Of a stretch of 64,000 bases of DNA, positions 8,604-16,045 are shown piece by piece; the first letter of the stretch is position 1; each line of letters starts with the position of its first letter. The translations under genes were made by a program, and so were the position numbers. The notes below the pieces were generated by a model. The model worked only from the letters and a program-made list of their open reading frames with translations, was not told the DNA's origin and did not search any database. The DNA lies in NCBI RefSeq assembly GCF_003355155.1, contig NZ_CP031320.1, forward strand, positions 2,156,369 to 2,220,368. Reading direction: 5' to 3'. The DNA is from Streptomyces armeniacus (GTDB taxonomy: Bacteria > Actinomycetota > Actinomycetes > Streptomycetales > Streptomycetaceae).

Positions 8604-9733
8604 CGGGCCGTACCGCTCAGCCCGAAGAACCCGGTGATCCAGTGGCTGGAGCAGATCGAGTCGATGAAGTGCTGCGTACCGGTGGCCCCGCACTGCTCGG
8701 GCCCGCTCCCCGGGTCGACCGGCGTCCCGTGCCCGATCCCCGGCACCCGGTCCACCTCGACGGCCGTACGCCCGTCGCCCGTCACGTACTCCTCGCGGCT
8801 GGTTCCGTTGGGGCCGATCGTCGACGTACGGTCCGGGGTCTGGTCCGTGCCGTGCACGGCCGTCCACTGGTCGCGCAACTCGTCGGCGTTCCGCGGCGCG
8901 ACGGTGGCGTCCCGGTCACCGTGCCAGACGGCGACGCGGGGCCACGGGCCCTCGTACCCGGGGTGCGCGTCCCGCACCCGCTGCGCCCACTCCTCCGGCG
9001 TGCGGTCCACACCCGGGTTCATGCACAGGAACGGGCCGGAGTCCTTGGTGCAGTTGTACGGCAGCCCGGCGACGACCGCGCCCGCCTCGAACACGTCCGG
9101 GTACGCGGCCAGCATCACCGACGTCATCCCGCCGCCCGCGGACAGCCCCGTCACGTACGTACGCGCCGGGTCCGCCCCGTACTGCTGCTCCGCGTGCGCG
9201 ACCATCTGCCGCAGCGAGGCGGCCTCGCCCTGGTCGCGTACGTTGTCGGTCGGCTGGAACCAGTTGAAGCACTGACTGGGGTTGTTGGCCGAGGTGGTAC
9301 CGGCGAAGACGAGCAGGAAGCCGTCCCGGTCGGCCATGGCGGGGAGCCCGGAGTTGTCGGCGTAGAGCTGGGCGCTCTGCGTGCAGCCGTGCAACGCGAG
9401 GACGACGGGCGGGTTCTCGGGGAGCGAGTCGGGGCGGTACACGTACATGTCGACGTTGCCGGGGTCCGCGCCGTAGTCGGCGACGGGCTCCAGGGGCACG
9501 GCCGCCTGCGCGGTGGGGCTCTGCGCGGTGGCGCGCTGCTCGGTGGAGCTGCTCTGCGCGGTGGAGCTCTGCGCGGTGGGGGCGTGCGCGGTGGGGGCGT
9601 GTGGCTGGGGTGGCGCGGCGTGCGCGGGGGCGAGCAGCGCGAGCCCCGCCACGAGCCCTCCGGCGAGCGCCAGTCTGCCCGCGATCCTCCGCCCACGCGG
9701 GCCGTTCCTGTGCGGTGCTCCGTCCAACGGCAT
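8600..9733 (-). CDS. secreted PHB depolymerase family esterase
   Basis: A 377-residue exported enzyme with a signal peptide ending near residue 40 (LAPAHAAPP) and then a low-complexity Thr/Ala/Gln linker to about residue 84. The catalytic domain has VVLALHGCTQSAQ, the lipase box TYVTGLSAGGGMT near residue 194, the Asp in WHGDRDATVAP and the His in VPGIGHGTPVD. This is the LpqC/PHB depolymerase esterase family, which also holds acetyl-xylan and feruloyl esterases. No carbohydrate- or PHB-binding domain is seen. GGAGG lies six bases before the ATG. An inverted repeat overlaps that site (9741-9766). Confidence 0.85.
   Translation of the reverse strand: MPLDGAPHRNGPRGRRIAGRLALAGGLVAGLALLAPAHAAPPQPHAPTAHAPTAQSSTAQSSSTEQRATAQSPTAQAAVPLEPVADYGADPGNVDMYVYRPDSLPENPPVVLALHGCTQSAQLYADNSGLPAMADRDGFLLVFAGTTSANNPSQCFNWFQPTDNVRDQGEAASLRQMVAHAEQQYGADPARTYVTGLSAGGGMTSVMLAAYPDVFEAGAVVAGLPYNCTKDSGPFLCMNPGVDRTPEEWAQRVRDAHPGYEGPWPRVAVWHGDRDATVAPRNADELRDQWTAVHGTDQTPDRTSTIGPNGTSREEYVTGDGRTAVEVDRVPGIGHGTPVDPGSGPEQCGATGTQHFIDSICSSHWITGFFGLSGTAR
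9505..9612. repeat. in-frame degenerate repeat encoding a Thr/Ala/Gln linker
   Basis: Short units around TGCGCGGTGG recur and encode a linker made of TAQS, TAHAP and similar repeats in the PHB depolymerase-like esterase. Each change keeps the frame. Such linkers normally separate the signal peptide from a catalytic domain in secreted Streptomyces hydrolases. Confidence 0.6.
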
Positions 9734-9740
9734 GGCGACC

Positions 9741-9766
9741 TCCTACGGTTGACGGCCACCGTAGGA
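9741..9766. promoter_or_regulatory. inverted repeat over the RBS of the esterase operon
   Basis: TCCTACGGT and ACCGTAGGA form perfect nine-base arms separated by eight bases. On the minus strand the arm nearest the gene overlaps the GGAGG ribosome binding site of the PHB depolymerase-like gene. It can be an operator at the transcription start or an RNA hairpin that hides the RBS. Confidence 0.5.
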
Positions 9767-9847
9767 ACCCCGCCCGCCCCTGGAAACGTAACCGCGCACC
9801 ACAACCCCCGGCCCCCGAACGTGCCCGCCGCACACCCGGCCCGCCGC

Positions 9848-10045
9848 CTACCGCCGCGCCACGGCCCTCGCGAGGAACGCGCCCCACGCCTCGGCGGGGA
9901 ACACGACGACTGGCCCGCCGGGCCGCGCCGAATCCCGTACGCCCACGGCACCGCAGCCGTCGGCTATCTCCACGCAGTCGCCACCCTGACCGCTGTAACT
10001 GCTCTTGCGCCACGCCGCGAACCGAGTGCGCCCGCACGCGCTCAC
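9848..10045 (-). CDS. DUF397 protein
   Basis: A 65-residue DUF397 protein with the family hallmarks WRKSSYSGQGGDCVEIA and VRDSARPGG. It starts at a GTG that overlaps the stop of the upstream DUF397 gene by four bases, which decides between it and an upstream GTG. DUF397 proteins in Streptomyces accompany XRE-DUF5753 regulators and often act in development or antibiotic control (WhiJ, AbaA loci). It is the last of three coupled minus-strand genes. Confidence 0.9.
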   Translation of the reverse strand: MSACGRTRFAAWRKSSYSGQGGDCVEIADGCGAVGVRDSARPGGPVVVFPAEAWGAFLARAVARR

Positions 10046-10251
10046 ATCTCGCCCTTCACCTCTGCGAGGAGGCGGTCCCACGCCCCGGGAGAAAACCGCA
10101 ACATGCCCAAGTGCGGATTCTTGGAATCGCGTACGGCAACTACGCCTGCCAGTCCCGCGACCTGCACACAGTCGCCCTGGTCACCGCTGTAACTGCTCGT
10201 CCGCCACACCGTCGTGCCGCTCTCGGAGCGGTGCCTGTCTATTCGCTTCAT
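10042..10251 (-). CDS. DUF397 protein
   Basis: A 69-residue DUF397 protein with WRTSSYSGDQGDCVQVA and AVRDSKNPHLGML. It is a diverged paralogue of the next gene, consistent with a tandem duplication. The ATG overlaps the stop of the XRE regulator gene (ATGA), so its production is tied to that of the regulator. In related systems DUF397 partners are thought to bind or antagonise the XRE protein. Confidence 0.9.
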   Translation of the reverse strand: MKRIDRHRSESGTTVWRTSSYSGDQGDCVQVAGLAGVVAVRDSKNPHLGMLRFSPGAWDRLLAEVKGEM

Positions 10252-11105
10252 GTGAAGTCCTCTGCTCTGCGGGCGATCAGGTCCCGGGAGGGGCCGACAT
10301 CCAGCGCCGCAGCACGCACGTGGTCGAAAGCTCGGCTGTACGCGGCGACGTCTTCCTCACGTTCGAGGTAGACGTTACTCGTGAGCCCTTCCGTGCACAC
10401 CACGTCCAAGTCGGCCCTCACCGGAAACTCCAGGATCACGAAGGGGCCAAGCAGCCCGGCGTGTGAACCGGCTCCGAACGGCAGTACCTGCAGGGTGATT
10501 TCGGGCTGTTCTGAAGCGGTGAGCAGCCGCTTGAGTTGTCCGGCCATCAGCCCGCCATCGCCCACCACGCGGTGCAGCACGGCTTCATCGATGACGCCCC
10601 ACACTCGCAGAGGTGATTCTCGGTTGAGAGCAGCGTTCTGCCGAGCGAGGCGTACCTCGACCAGAGCGTTCACCTCGTCAGGTGCACGCTCCGGCTTCAG
10701 CGCGCGGATCACGGCACGCGCATAGTCCGGCGTTTGCAGGAGGCCGGGCACCAGCGACATCTGAAACGAGCGAGCAGAGGACGCCTCGGACTCAAGACTG
10801 ATGAAGCTCGAGTAACGCTTCGTCAGCACATCGCTGTACGGCTGCCACCACTTCCGTCGTTTGCCGTCACGGGACATCGAGCTCAGGGCCTCGCGAGCGA
10901 CAGGCTCCGTCACCTCGTACACGTCCAGCACCCGGCTGAGTTCGGCATCGCGCAGCCCGCTCCTGCCGGTTTCCACCCTGCTCATCTTCGAGGGGTGCCA
11001 GCCGAGCCGTCCGGCGGCTTCGTCAGCCGTCAGGCCGCGCTCCTCTCTCAGCGCCCTCAACTCAGCGCCGAGCAACCGCCTGCTCACAGTGGGACTTGCC
11101 GGCAT
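10248..11105 (-). CDS. XRE family regulator with DUF5753 domain (WhiJ-like)
   Basis: A 285-residue protein. The N-terminal XRE helix-turn-helix is at about residues 10-65 (LREERGLTADEAAGRLGWHPSK then MSRVETGRSG). The DUF5753 domain fills the rest, recognisable from SLVPGLLQTPDYARAV and the TLQVLPFGAGSHAGL region. The start has a GGAGG six bases before the ATG. The gene heads an overlapping operon with two DUF397 genes and faces an ATPase-fold gene across a region with strong palindromes, its probable operators. It is a WhiJ-type paralogue, of which Streptomyces carry dozens, so the exact role is open. Confidence 0.92.
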   Translation of the reverse strand: MPASPTVSRRLLGAELRALREERGLTADEAAGRLGWHPSKMSRVETGRSGLRDAELSRVLDVYEVTEPVAREALSSMSRDGKRRKWWQPYSDVLTKRYSSFISLESEASSARSFQMSLVPGLLQTPDYARAVIRALKPERAPDEVNALVEVRLARQNAALNRESPLRVWGVIDEAVLHRVVGDGGLMAGQLKRLLTASEQPEITLQVLPFGAGSHAGLLGPFVILEFPVRADLDVVCTEGLTSNVYLEREEDVAAYSRAFDHVRAAALDVGPSRDLIARRAEDFT

Positions 11106-11140
11106 CCGAACCTCCTGGCCTCCGGTCGAAAACAAGGTGA

Positions 11141-11184
11141 AAGTGCACGTGCACTTCTATCGCCGCTCTTGCACTTCCGTGCAA
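11141..11184. promoter_or_regulatory. probable operators of the XRE regulator
   Basis: AAGTGCACGTGCACTT at 11141-11156 is a perfect 16-base palindrome. TTGCAC-TTCC-GTGCAA at 11169-11184 is a second inverted repeat, centred about 28 bases away. Both share the TGCACTT half-site. They sit in the 179-base gap between the divergent XRE operon and the HATPase gene, which suggests autoregulation and joint control. Confidence 0.65.
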
Positions 11185-11284
11185 CTGGTGAGCACTCTAC
11201 TACGAGGCATCACTTGGCGTCACAAGTTGCCACCTCATGGTGATCGTTCACTGCCAGCAGACCCTGTCGCAAAGGGGATACGTC

Positions 11285-11719
11285 ATGTCCGGAGATCGTC
11301 CAGCCTTCACGGTCAGGTCTGTCCAGCATCGGCTCCCGCGCACGCCGCGCAGCGTTGCGCAGGCGCGGACAGCGCTTCGGGCTCAGCTCACCGCGTGGGA
11401 CGTGGGACCGGACGACGTCACCACAGCCGAACTCGTTCTGTCCGAGCTCGTCGCCAACGCCGTGCAGCACGCGGGAGATCCACCAGGCCGTCAGGTAAAG
11501 GTGACTCTCACGTGTACGGACGACGGACTGCTCCGCATCGAAGTCTGCGACGCCTGCACCGCGTTGCCCCGCCCGCACGGCATTGCCCCCGGGGCGGACG
11601 CCGAATCCGGGCGCGGGCTGCTGCTCGTCGCCGCGCTGGCCGAGGGCTGGGGCGTCACGCCGCGTGCGTACGGAATCGGGAAGACGGTCTGGGCCGAGCT
11701 CAAGCTCGCGCCCGCGTAG
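11285..11719 (+). CDS. ATP-binding anti-sigma factor-like protein (HATPase_c)
   Basis: A 144-residue protein with a single GHKL/HATPase_c domain. The N box ELVLSELVANAVQHA and the G-loop region ESGRGLLLVAALAEGWGV are clear. There is no sensor or transmembrane part. This is the RsbW/SpoIIAB-like class of Streptomyces regulators often paired with XRE-DUF5753 and DUF397 genes. The ATG at 11285 is preferred because an AAAGGGGA sequence precedes it; the longer frame from 11237 lacks one. Its partner sigma factor or target is unknown. Confidence 0.87.
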   Translation: MSGDRPAFTVRSVQHRLPRTPRSVAQARTALRAQLTAWDVGPDDVTTAELVLSELVANAVQHAGDPPGRQVKVTLTCTDDGLLRIEVCDACTALPRPHGIAPGADAESGRGLLLVAALAEGWGVTPRAYGIGKTVWAELKLAPA

Positions 11720-11745
11720 CAATCGCCCGCGGGCCCGGGAGACCG

Positions 11746-13332
11746 TCAGCGCGGCGGCGCGCACGCCGTGTCCGGCGTGGAGGCCGGGACGAGGCGGACG
11801 TGTTTGGCCGGAAGTTTCAGCGGGCCATCCGTCGTCGTGTCCCACAGCACCACGTCGCCGTCCGCGACGCCGAACGAGACGTACGGGCGTTCCGGCCGCA
11901 AGCGGCCGCCCTGGCTTGCGAGTTCGCTCAAGGGCACCACCGGTTCCACGCAGGTCCAGGACGGGTCGACGCCGAAGTACGAGGGCGGCTGGGTGCCGCG
12001 TTCCGCCGCGTCGACCGTCGCGTGGGCCGCCCGGTCGGCGGAGTCGAGGACGACGCCCAGCGCCGTGGCCCCGAACGCGGCCAGCAGCACCGCCGCGACG
12101 GTGGCGCCGTGGAAGTCGCGTACGTAGTGGAAGTGCTTGGCGAAGCCGTACGCGGCGGGCACCAGCAGCAGTGGGTACAGGTCGCGGAGCAGGGCGACGG
12201 CGGCGATGGCCTGCCAGACGCCCGGCACGTCGAGGTCGCCGGGCGAGAGCGACAACTCGTCGGCGTACAACGCGTGTTTGACGGATCCGGCCGCGAGCAG
12301 CGCCGAGCCGATCACGGTCGCGGCGATGGGCCCCGCCACCGTCAGCCACTCACCCCAGGTCCACTGCCGTACGAGCAGCCACAGCCCGCCGCCGATGAAC
12401 ACCCCGAACACGATGAGGAACGCCTGTCCGCGTGACAGCCCAGAGTGGTCACCGGGGCCGCCCACCCACGCCAGCAGGAAGAACAGGGCGGTGACGACCG
12501 TGACGGCGGCGCCCCACAGCGCGCGCCCGTCGTGTCCGAGGCGGGTGCCGACGCGGAGTGCGGCGACGAAGGCCGCGAGGGCGAGCGTCGTCACGGCGTA
12601 ACGGCCGCCGCCCTCGGCGTCCCTGGCGACGACACCCAGCAGGGACATGACGACCAGCCAGACGCACAGCGCGGCCAGCCGCCCGTTGAGATCGTCCTCG
12701 CGGCGGAGCACCACCCCGGAGCGGGAGCGCGAACGGCCGTCCCCCGGGCGTACGTCCAGGCGTACGTCCAGGTCGTCGCCGCGCACGGCGTGCGCGCCGT
12801 TCGACGCGTGCGCGTCACGCGGCATGCGGGCCAGCCGTCGCGCCTCGGACGGCGTGCCGGCGACGAGGACACCCGCGTCGTACCGGCCGAGCCGTTCCCG
12901 GCAGCGGGCGCGGAACCGGGCCCATCCGTACGCCCGCACCGCGGGCGGCGCGGCGGGCCGTACGGGCACGTCGGGCCGGTGGGCGGTGGTGTGCGCGTAC
13001 CAGTCGGGCAGCAACTCGCGGTCGCGGCGCAGCAGTTCGGCGCGGCGTACGTACATCTCGACGCTGTACGCGCGGGCCAGCCGCCGTACGCGCCAGGCGG
13101 CGCCGCGTTCGGCGCGGCGGGCAGCGCCGTACAGGCCGACCTCGACGGACAGCAGCCGGGCGTCCGGCGCGGCGGTCAGCACGCCGGCGGAGGCGGCCTC
13201 GCCGCGCCCGTACTCGTCGACGACCCGCCAGCCGCGCGTCTCGCAGGCCGACTTGGCCGTCTCCCGGTCGCGCTCGCCGCCACGTACCTCGATGAGCACC
13301 AGCACCAGCCGGTCGAACCGTCTGCGCAGCAC
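11746..13332 (-). CDS. hypothetical multi-pass membrane protein
   Basis: I do not recognise this 528-residue protein. The first 215 residues are soluble, Arg-rich and of alpha/beta appearance (VLVLIEVRGGERDRETAKS). From about residue 218 to 420 there are roughly seven hydrophobic segments, beginning LAALCVWLVVMSLLGVV. The last 110 residues (from PSYFGVDPSWTCVEPVVPL) are hydrophilic and contain two Cys. The GTG start has GGGGAGG ten bases upstream. It is convergent with the HATPase gene and divergent from the DUF4185 gene. Confidence 0.7.
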   Translation of the reverse strand: MLRRRFDRLVLVLIEVRGGERDRETAKSACETRGWRVVDEYGRGEAASAGVLTAAPDARLLSVEVGLYGAARRAERGAAWRVRRLARAYSVEMYVRRAELLRRDRELLPDWYAHTTAHRPDVPVRPAAPPAVRAYGWARFRARCRERLGRYDAGVLVAGTPSEARRLARMPRDAHASNGAHAVRGDDLDVRLDVRPGDGRSRSRSGVVLRREDDLNGRLAALCVWLVVMSLLGVVARDAEGGGRYAVTTLALAAFVAALRVGTRLGHDGRALWGAAVTVVTALFFLLAWVGGPGDHSGLSRGQAFLIVFGVFIGGGLWLLVRQWTWGEWLTVAGPIAATVIGSALLAAGSVKHALYADELSLSPGDLDVPGVWQAIAAVALLRDLYPLLLVPAAYGFAKHFHYVRDFHGATVAAVLLAAFGATALGVVLDSADRAAHATVDAAERGTQPPSYFGVDPSWTCVEPVVPLSELASQGGRLRPERPYVSFGVADGDVVLWDTTTDGPLKLPAKHVRLVPASTPDTACAPPR

Positions 13333-13436
13333 CAGTCACCGCCCTCCCCTGCGGATCACTCTATGAGGCCGCGCGACACGGCCATTGGCCCGTGCGCCGA
13401 CCATTGACGGCGGAGGCCACCTGTAGAACTCTCTGT

Positions 13437-13448
13437 GAAATCGATTTC
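13437..13448. promoter_or_regulatory. AT-rich palindrome upstream of the DUF4185 gene
   Basis: GAAATCGATTTC is a perfect 12-base palindrome, unusually AT-rich for this genome. It lies 22-33 bases before the start of the secreted DUF4185 gene and may be an operator near the transcription start. Confidence 0.4.
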
Positions 13449-13469
13449 TCAATTGTGAGGAGTGTGCTC

Positions 13470-14684
13470 ATGCGCAACAGGAACAGCAGGGAGAAGAGTT
13501 CGATTTCAACGTCGGGCGAGGGGCCGGACAGCGGGTCGGGCGACGGCCCGTACGACTCCGCGAACGTCTCCCGCTCGACCCTGCTCCGCGCCGCCGCCGG
13601 TGCCGTCGCCGCCGGCGGGCTGCTGGTCGGCGCCGGCGCCGCGACGGCGCGCGCGACGGGGGCCACGGGCGCGAACGGCGCTCCGAACGGCAGACGCCGC
13701 GGCCGCCGCGCCCAGGCGCTCGAGGTGAAGAAGATCGCCGACCTGACCGGCCCCGGCCTCACCACCCGCTTCCGGATGGAGGCGACGGACCTCGGCATCC
13801 CGGCCCGTACGCCCGACGGGCGCACGCTGTGGGTCTTCGGCGACACCTTCGAGAACGCGACGGTCGGCGGCGGCTGGTGGCGTTCGCCGGTCGCGCTCTG
13901 GTCCACGACCACCGACCTGAACGCCGGGGTCACATGGTCCGGCGCGGTCGGCGGCGACGCGGCGCAGCAGTTGTGGCCGTACGAGCACGACAACCCGGAG
14001 TTCTCCACGGTCCTGCCGTCCGACGTGATCACGATCGGCGGCACCATGTATCTGCACGCCATGGTGAACAACGGCCTGCACAACGTCGTGTGGTCCGAGA
14101 TCTGGCGTTCCGACGACTCGGGCGCGACCTGGGTGCACACGGGCGCGAAGTTCCCCGGCGACCGGGACGGCCGCCTGTTCCAGTGCCTGACCTGGGGGCT
14201 GGGGAACGACGGTTGGGTGTACGTGTACTCGACGTCGTTCGACCGCAAGGGACCGATCATCCTGAACCGCGTGCGCAGCGAGGCCATCGCGGACCCGGCG
14301 GCGTACGAGCCGTGGGGCTACCGCGACGGAGCCTGGAACTGGGGCAACCCGCCAACGCCCATCCTGGAGGGCGCGTTCGGTGAGCTGTGCCTGCGGCCGC
14401 TTGGCGGGAAGTGGGTGCTGACGTGGTTCAACGCGGGTGACTACCGCATCGACGGCATCATCATGGACACCCCCACCTCCGACCTCCACGCCGCGCCCCG
14501 CCAGACGCTGATCTGGGGCGGCGACTGGGGCAACGAGGACGACTCGCACGTCGCGCAGCTCTACGGCGGCTACATCATCCCCGGCTCCACGCTGGGCGAG
14601 CTGCACCTGTCGGTGAGCCAGTGGAACACCGAGGTCAACTGGCCGTACCGGGTGATGCAGCACCGCATCCGCGGCTTCGGCTGA
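13470..14684 (+). CDS. secreted DUF4185 domain protein
   Basis: A 404-residue protein with a Ser/Gly-rich N-region, a hydrophobic export segment at about residues 34-60 (LLRAAAGAVAAGGLLVGAG) and a DUF4185 domain of beta-propeller type. The domain shows repeated motifs such as LWVFGDTFENATVGGGWW, DVITIGGTMYLHAMV and EIWRSDDSGATWVHTG. Such proteins resemble glycoside-hydrolase-type five-bladed propellers and are thought to act on cell-wall or extracellular glycans. The exact substrate is unknown. The ATG has GAGG ten bases upstream. A strong hairpin follows at 14756-14793. Confidence 0.85.
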   Translation: MRNRNSREKSSISTSGEGPDSGSGDGPYDSANVSRSTLLRAAAGAVAAGGLLVGAGAATARATGATGANGAPNGRRRGRRAQALEVKKIADLTGPGLTTRFRMEATDLGIPARTPDGRTLWVFGDTFENATVGGGWWRSPVALWSTTTDLNAGVTWSGAVGGDAAQQLWPYEHDNPEFSTVLPSDVITIGGTMYLHAMVNNGLHNVVWSEIWRSDDSGATWVHTGAKFPGDRDGRLFQCLTWGLGNDGWVYVYSTSFDRKGPIILNRVRSEAIADPAAYEPWGYRDGAWNWGNPPTPILEGAFGELCLRPLGGKWVLTWFNAGDYRIDGIIMDTPTSDLHAAPRQTLIWGGDWGNEDDSHVAQLYGGYIIPGSTLGELHLSVSQWNTEVNWPYRVMQHRIRGFG

Positions 14685-14735
14685 GGCCGAGGCCCAGGCC
14701 TAGGCCCAGGCCCAGGCAGTTGCCGGGGCCCAGGC
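14684..14735. repeat. short GGCCCA-type tandem repeat
   Basis: Directly after the DUF4185 stop codon, units of AGGCCC/GGCCCA repeat about seven times with slight change, followed by non-coding sequence. No function is evident. Confidence 0.5.
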
Positions 14736-14755
14736 CGACACCGACGGCCGGTTAC

Positions 14756-14793
14756 GGAGTGCCCGCGCGCCCCGCGTGCGGTGCGGGCACTCC
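14756..14793 (+). terminator. hairpin terminator after the DUF4185 gene
   Basis: GGAGTGCCCGC and GCGGGCACTCC are perfect 11-base arms around a 16-base loop, followed by a pyrimidine-rich run (CTCTCCTCTTCCTCTCC). It ends the DUF4185 transcript 70 bases past the stop. Confidence 0.65.
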
Positions 14794-14895
14794 GCGCTCT
14801 CCTCTTCCTCTCCCCTCTCCACCTCTCTGCCCTGACGAAAACTCAGCCGGATCCGGCCGGTTCATATCGAACAAACAGCACTAAAGTGGGTCATA

Positions 14896-14926
14896 GGTCC
14901 CGTGCGTCAACAAGACTGCGGGGACC
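14896..14926 (+). promoter_or_regulatory. 5' leader hairpin of the AhpD-like gene
   Basis: GGTCCC at 14896-14901 and GGGACC at 14921-14926 pair, with an inner GTC/GAC stem. It lies just downstream of a TAAAGT hexamer at 14882 that could be a -10 element, and about 40 bases before the start codon. Confidence 0.35.
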
Positions 14927-14966
14927 CCCCTCGATGGCACACGGGGCCGGTGAGAAGGGAGTCGTC

Positions 14967-15368
14967 ATGACTACTGCCACGGTCAACCGCGGCGACATCG
15001 AGGCGGACATCAAGGAGACGCTGGGCCTTGTTCCGCACTTCCTGGCCCGGATGCCGACCGAGATGCTGGCGCCCGAGTGGGAGATCTTCAAGAAGATGGA
15101 GCTCGGGGAGACGCTCATCCCCAACAAGTACAAGGAACTCATCGGCATCGGCCTGCACACAGAGACCAAGTGCCACTACTGCCTCCTCTTCCACACGGAA
15201 GCGGCCAAGCTGTTCGGCGCCACGGACGAGGAGATCCAGGAGGCCGTCCACTACGCGAAGACGAGCCTGGGGTGGAGCGCGTACATCAACGGCATGCGGG
15301 AGGACTACGACGCGTTCGCCGCCGAAGTCGAGCAGATCAAGGAACATGTGCGGGGCAAGGAGGCCTGA
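14967..15368 (+). CDS. carboxymuconolactone decarboxylase / AhpD-like protein
   Basis: A 133-residue all-helical protein of the CMD/AhpD superfamily. The redox motif is ETKCHYCLLFHTEAA with CxxC near residue 68 and a nearby His, which is the AhpD alkylhydroperoxidase pattern rather than the true decarboxylase. AhpD proteins reduce peroxides or act as thiol-disulfide relays. The ATG follows GAAGGGAG. The next gene begins in its stop codon (TGATG), so the two are coupled. No peroxiredoxin lies beside it, so the electron partner is unknown. Confidence 0.85.
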   Translation: MTTATVNRGDIEADIKETLGLVPHFLARMPTEMLAPEWEIFKKMELGETLIPNKYKELIGIGLHTETKCHYCLLFHTEAAKLFGATDEEIQEAVHYAKTSLGWSAYINGMREDYDAFAAEVEQIKEHVRGKEA

Positions 15369-15565
15369 TGGAACTGGAACGCGTCCGGCCGCGGGTCCTC
15401 AGGGGCACCTTCCACGCGTACGAGCTGGCCTCCCTCGTGACGGCGGCCCGCTACGTGGTGGACCGCGCGCCCGCCGACGTGCCGGTCGAATCGCTCGACG
15501 AACTGCGGCACCTGCTCGCGGACTACGACGACCAACTGCGCGACCTGTCCGTCGCGCCGCGCTGA
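15368..15565 (+). CDS. small hypothetical protein coupled to the AhpD-like gene
   Basis: A 65-residue soluble protein, MELERVRPRVLRGTFHAY and onward, with a helical pattern, a YVVDRAPADVPVESLDEL segment and no Cys. The ATG shares its first base with the last base of the preceding stop codon (TGATG). I do not recognise a family. The tight coupling suggests a partner or regulator of the AhpD-like protein. The translated sequence has normal Streptomyces codon use. Confidence 0.7.
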   Translation: MELERVRPRVLRGTFHAYELASLVTAARYVVDRAPADVPVESLDELRHLLADYDDQLRDLSVAPR

Positions 15566-15643
15566 AAGTCCCCCGCGAGGGCTTGGCGCTGAGCACCGAC
15601 CCCGACATCCGGCACCGGGTACCGGACATCCGGCGAGGAGAGA

Positions 15644-16000
15644 TCACTCCAGACAGAGACAGAAGGGGTGACCCGCCGGGTCCAGGAAGACACGGTAGGA
15701 CGTGCCGGGCTGCTGCGGATGTCTGGTCGCACCGAGGTCGGTCACTGCCGCCTCAGCCGCGTCGAGGTCGTCGACGATCATGTCGAGGTGCATCTGCTGG
15801 GGCCGCTCCGGGGACGGCCACACCGGCGGCGTGTAATCAGCCACTCTGTGAAAGGAGATGCACTGGCCGGACTCGGCGCAAACCGCCGCGCGGTCGGCGG
15901 AGACGTCGATCTTCCAACCCAGCATTGCCCCGTAGAACCCGGCGAGCGCACCAGGGTCGGGACAGTCGACGACGGTGAGGGGCAAGCGAGCGATGGCCAT
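15644..16000 (-). CDS. VOC family protein (glyoxalase/bleomycin resistance fold)
   Basis: A 118-residue single-repeat vicinal-oxygen-chelate protein starting MAIARLPLTVVDCPDP and ending DPAGHPFCLCLE, the usual metal-ligand-bearing final strand. The middle holds MHLDMIVDDLDAAEAAV. Such proteins bind or modify small molecules and are often linked to resistance or detoxification. The start at 16000 is chosen because TAGCGT lies seven bases upstream, a leaderless arrangement. It is convergent with the AhpD operon. Confidence 0.87.
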   Translation of the reverse strand: MAIARLPLTVVDCPDPGALAGFYGAMLGWKIDVSADRAAVCAESGQCISFHRVADYTPPVWPSPERPQQMHLDMIVDDLDAAEAAVTDLGATRHPQQPGTSYRVFLDPAGHPFCLCLE

Positions 16001-16007
16001 GCCCGCC

Positions 16008-16013
16008 ACGCTA
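16008..16013 (-). promoter_or_regulatory. -10 hexamer of the VOC gene, leaderless
   Basis: On the minus strand this reads TAGCGT, seven bases before the ATG at 16000. No Shine-Dalgarno lies between, so transcript and translation start probably coincide. Confidence 0.45.
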
Positions 16014-16045
16014 GCGGCGATCACGGTCGGTACGCGTCCAGGTTT

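Noticed and set aside
5949..9275. Very long open frame on the plus strand
   Set aside because: It runs antisense through LysE and both esterase genes, has Arg/Ala/Gly-rich composition with no domain, and arises from the GC-biased third positions of the real genes.
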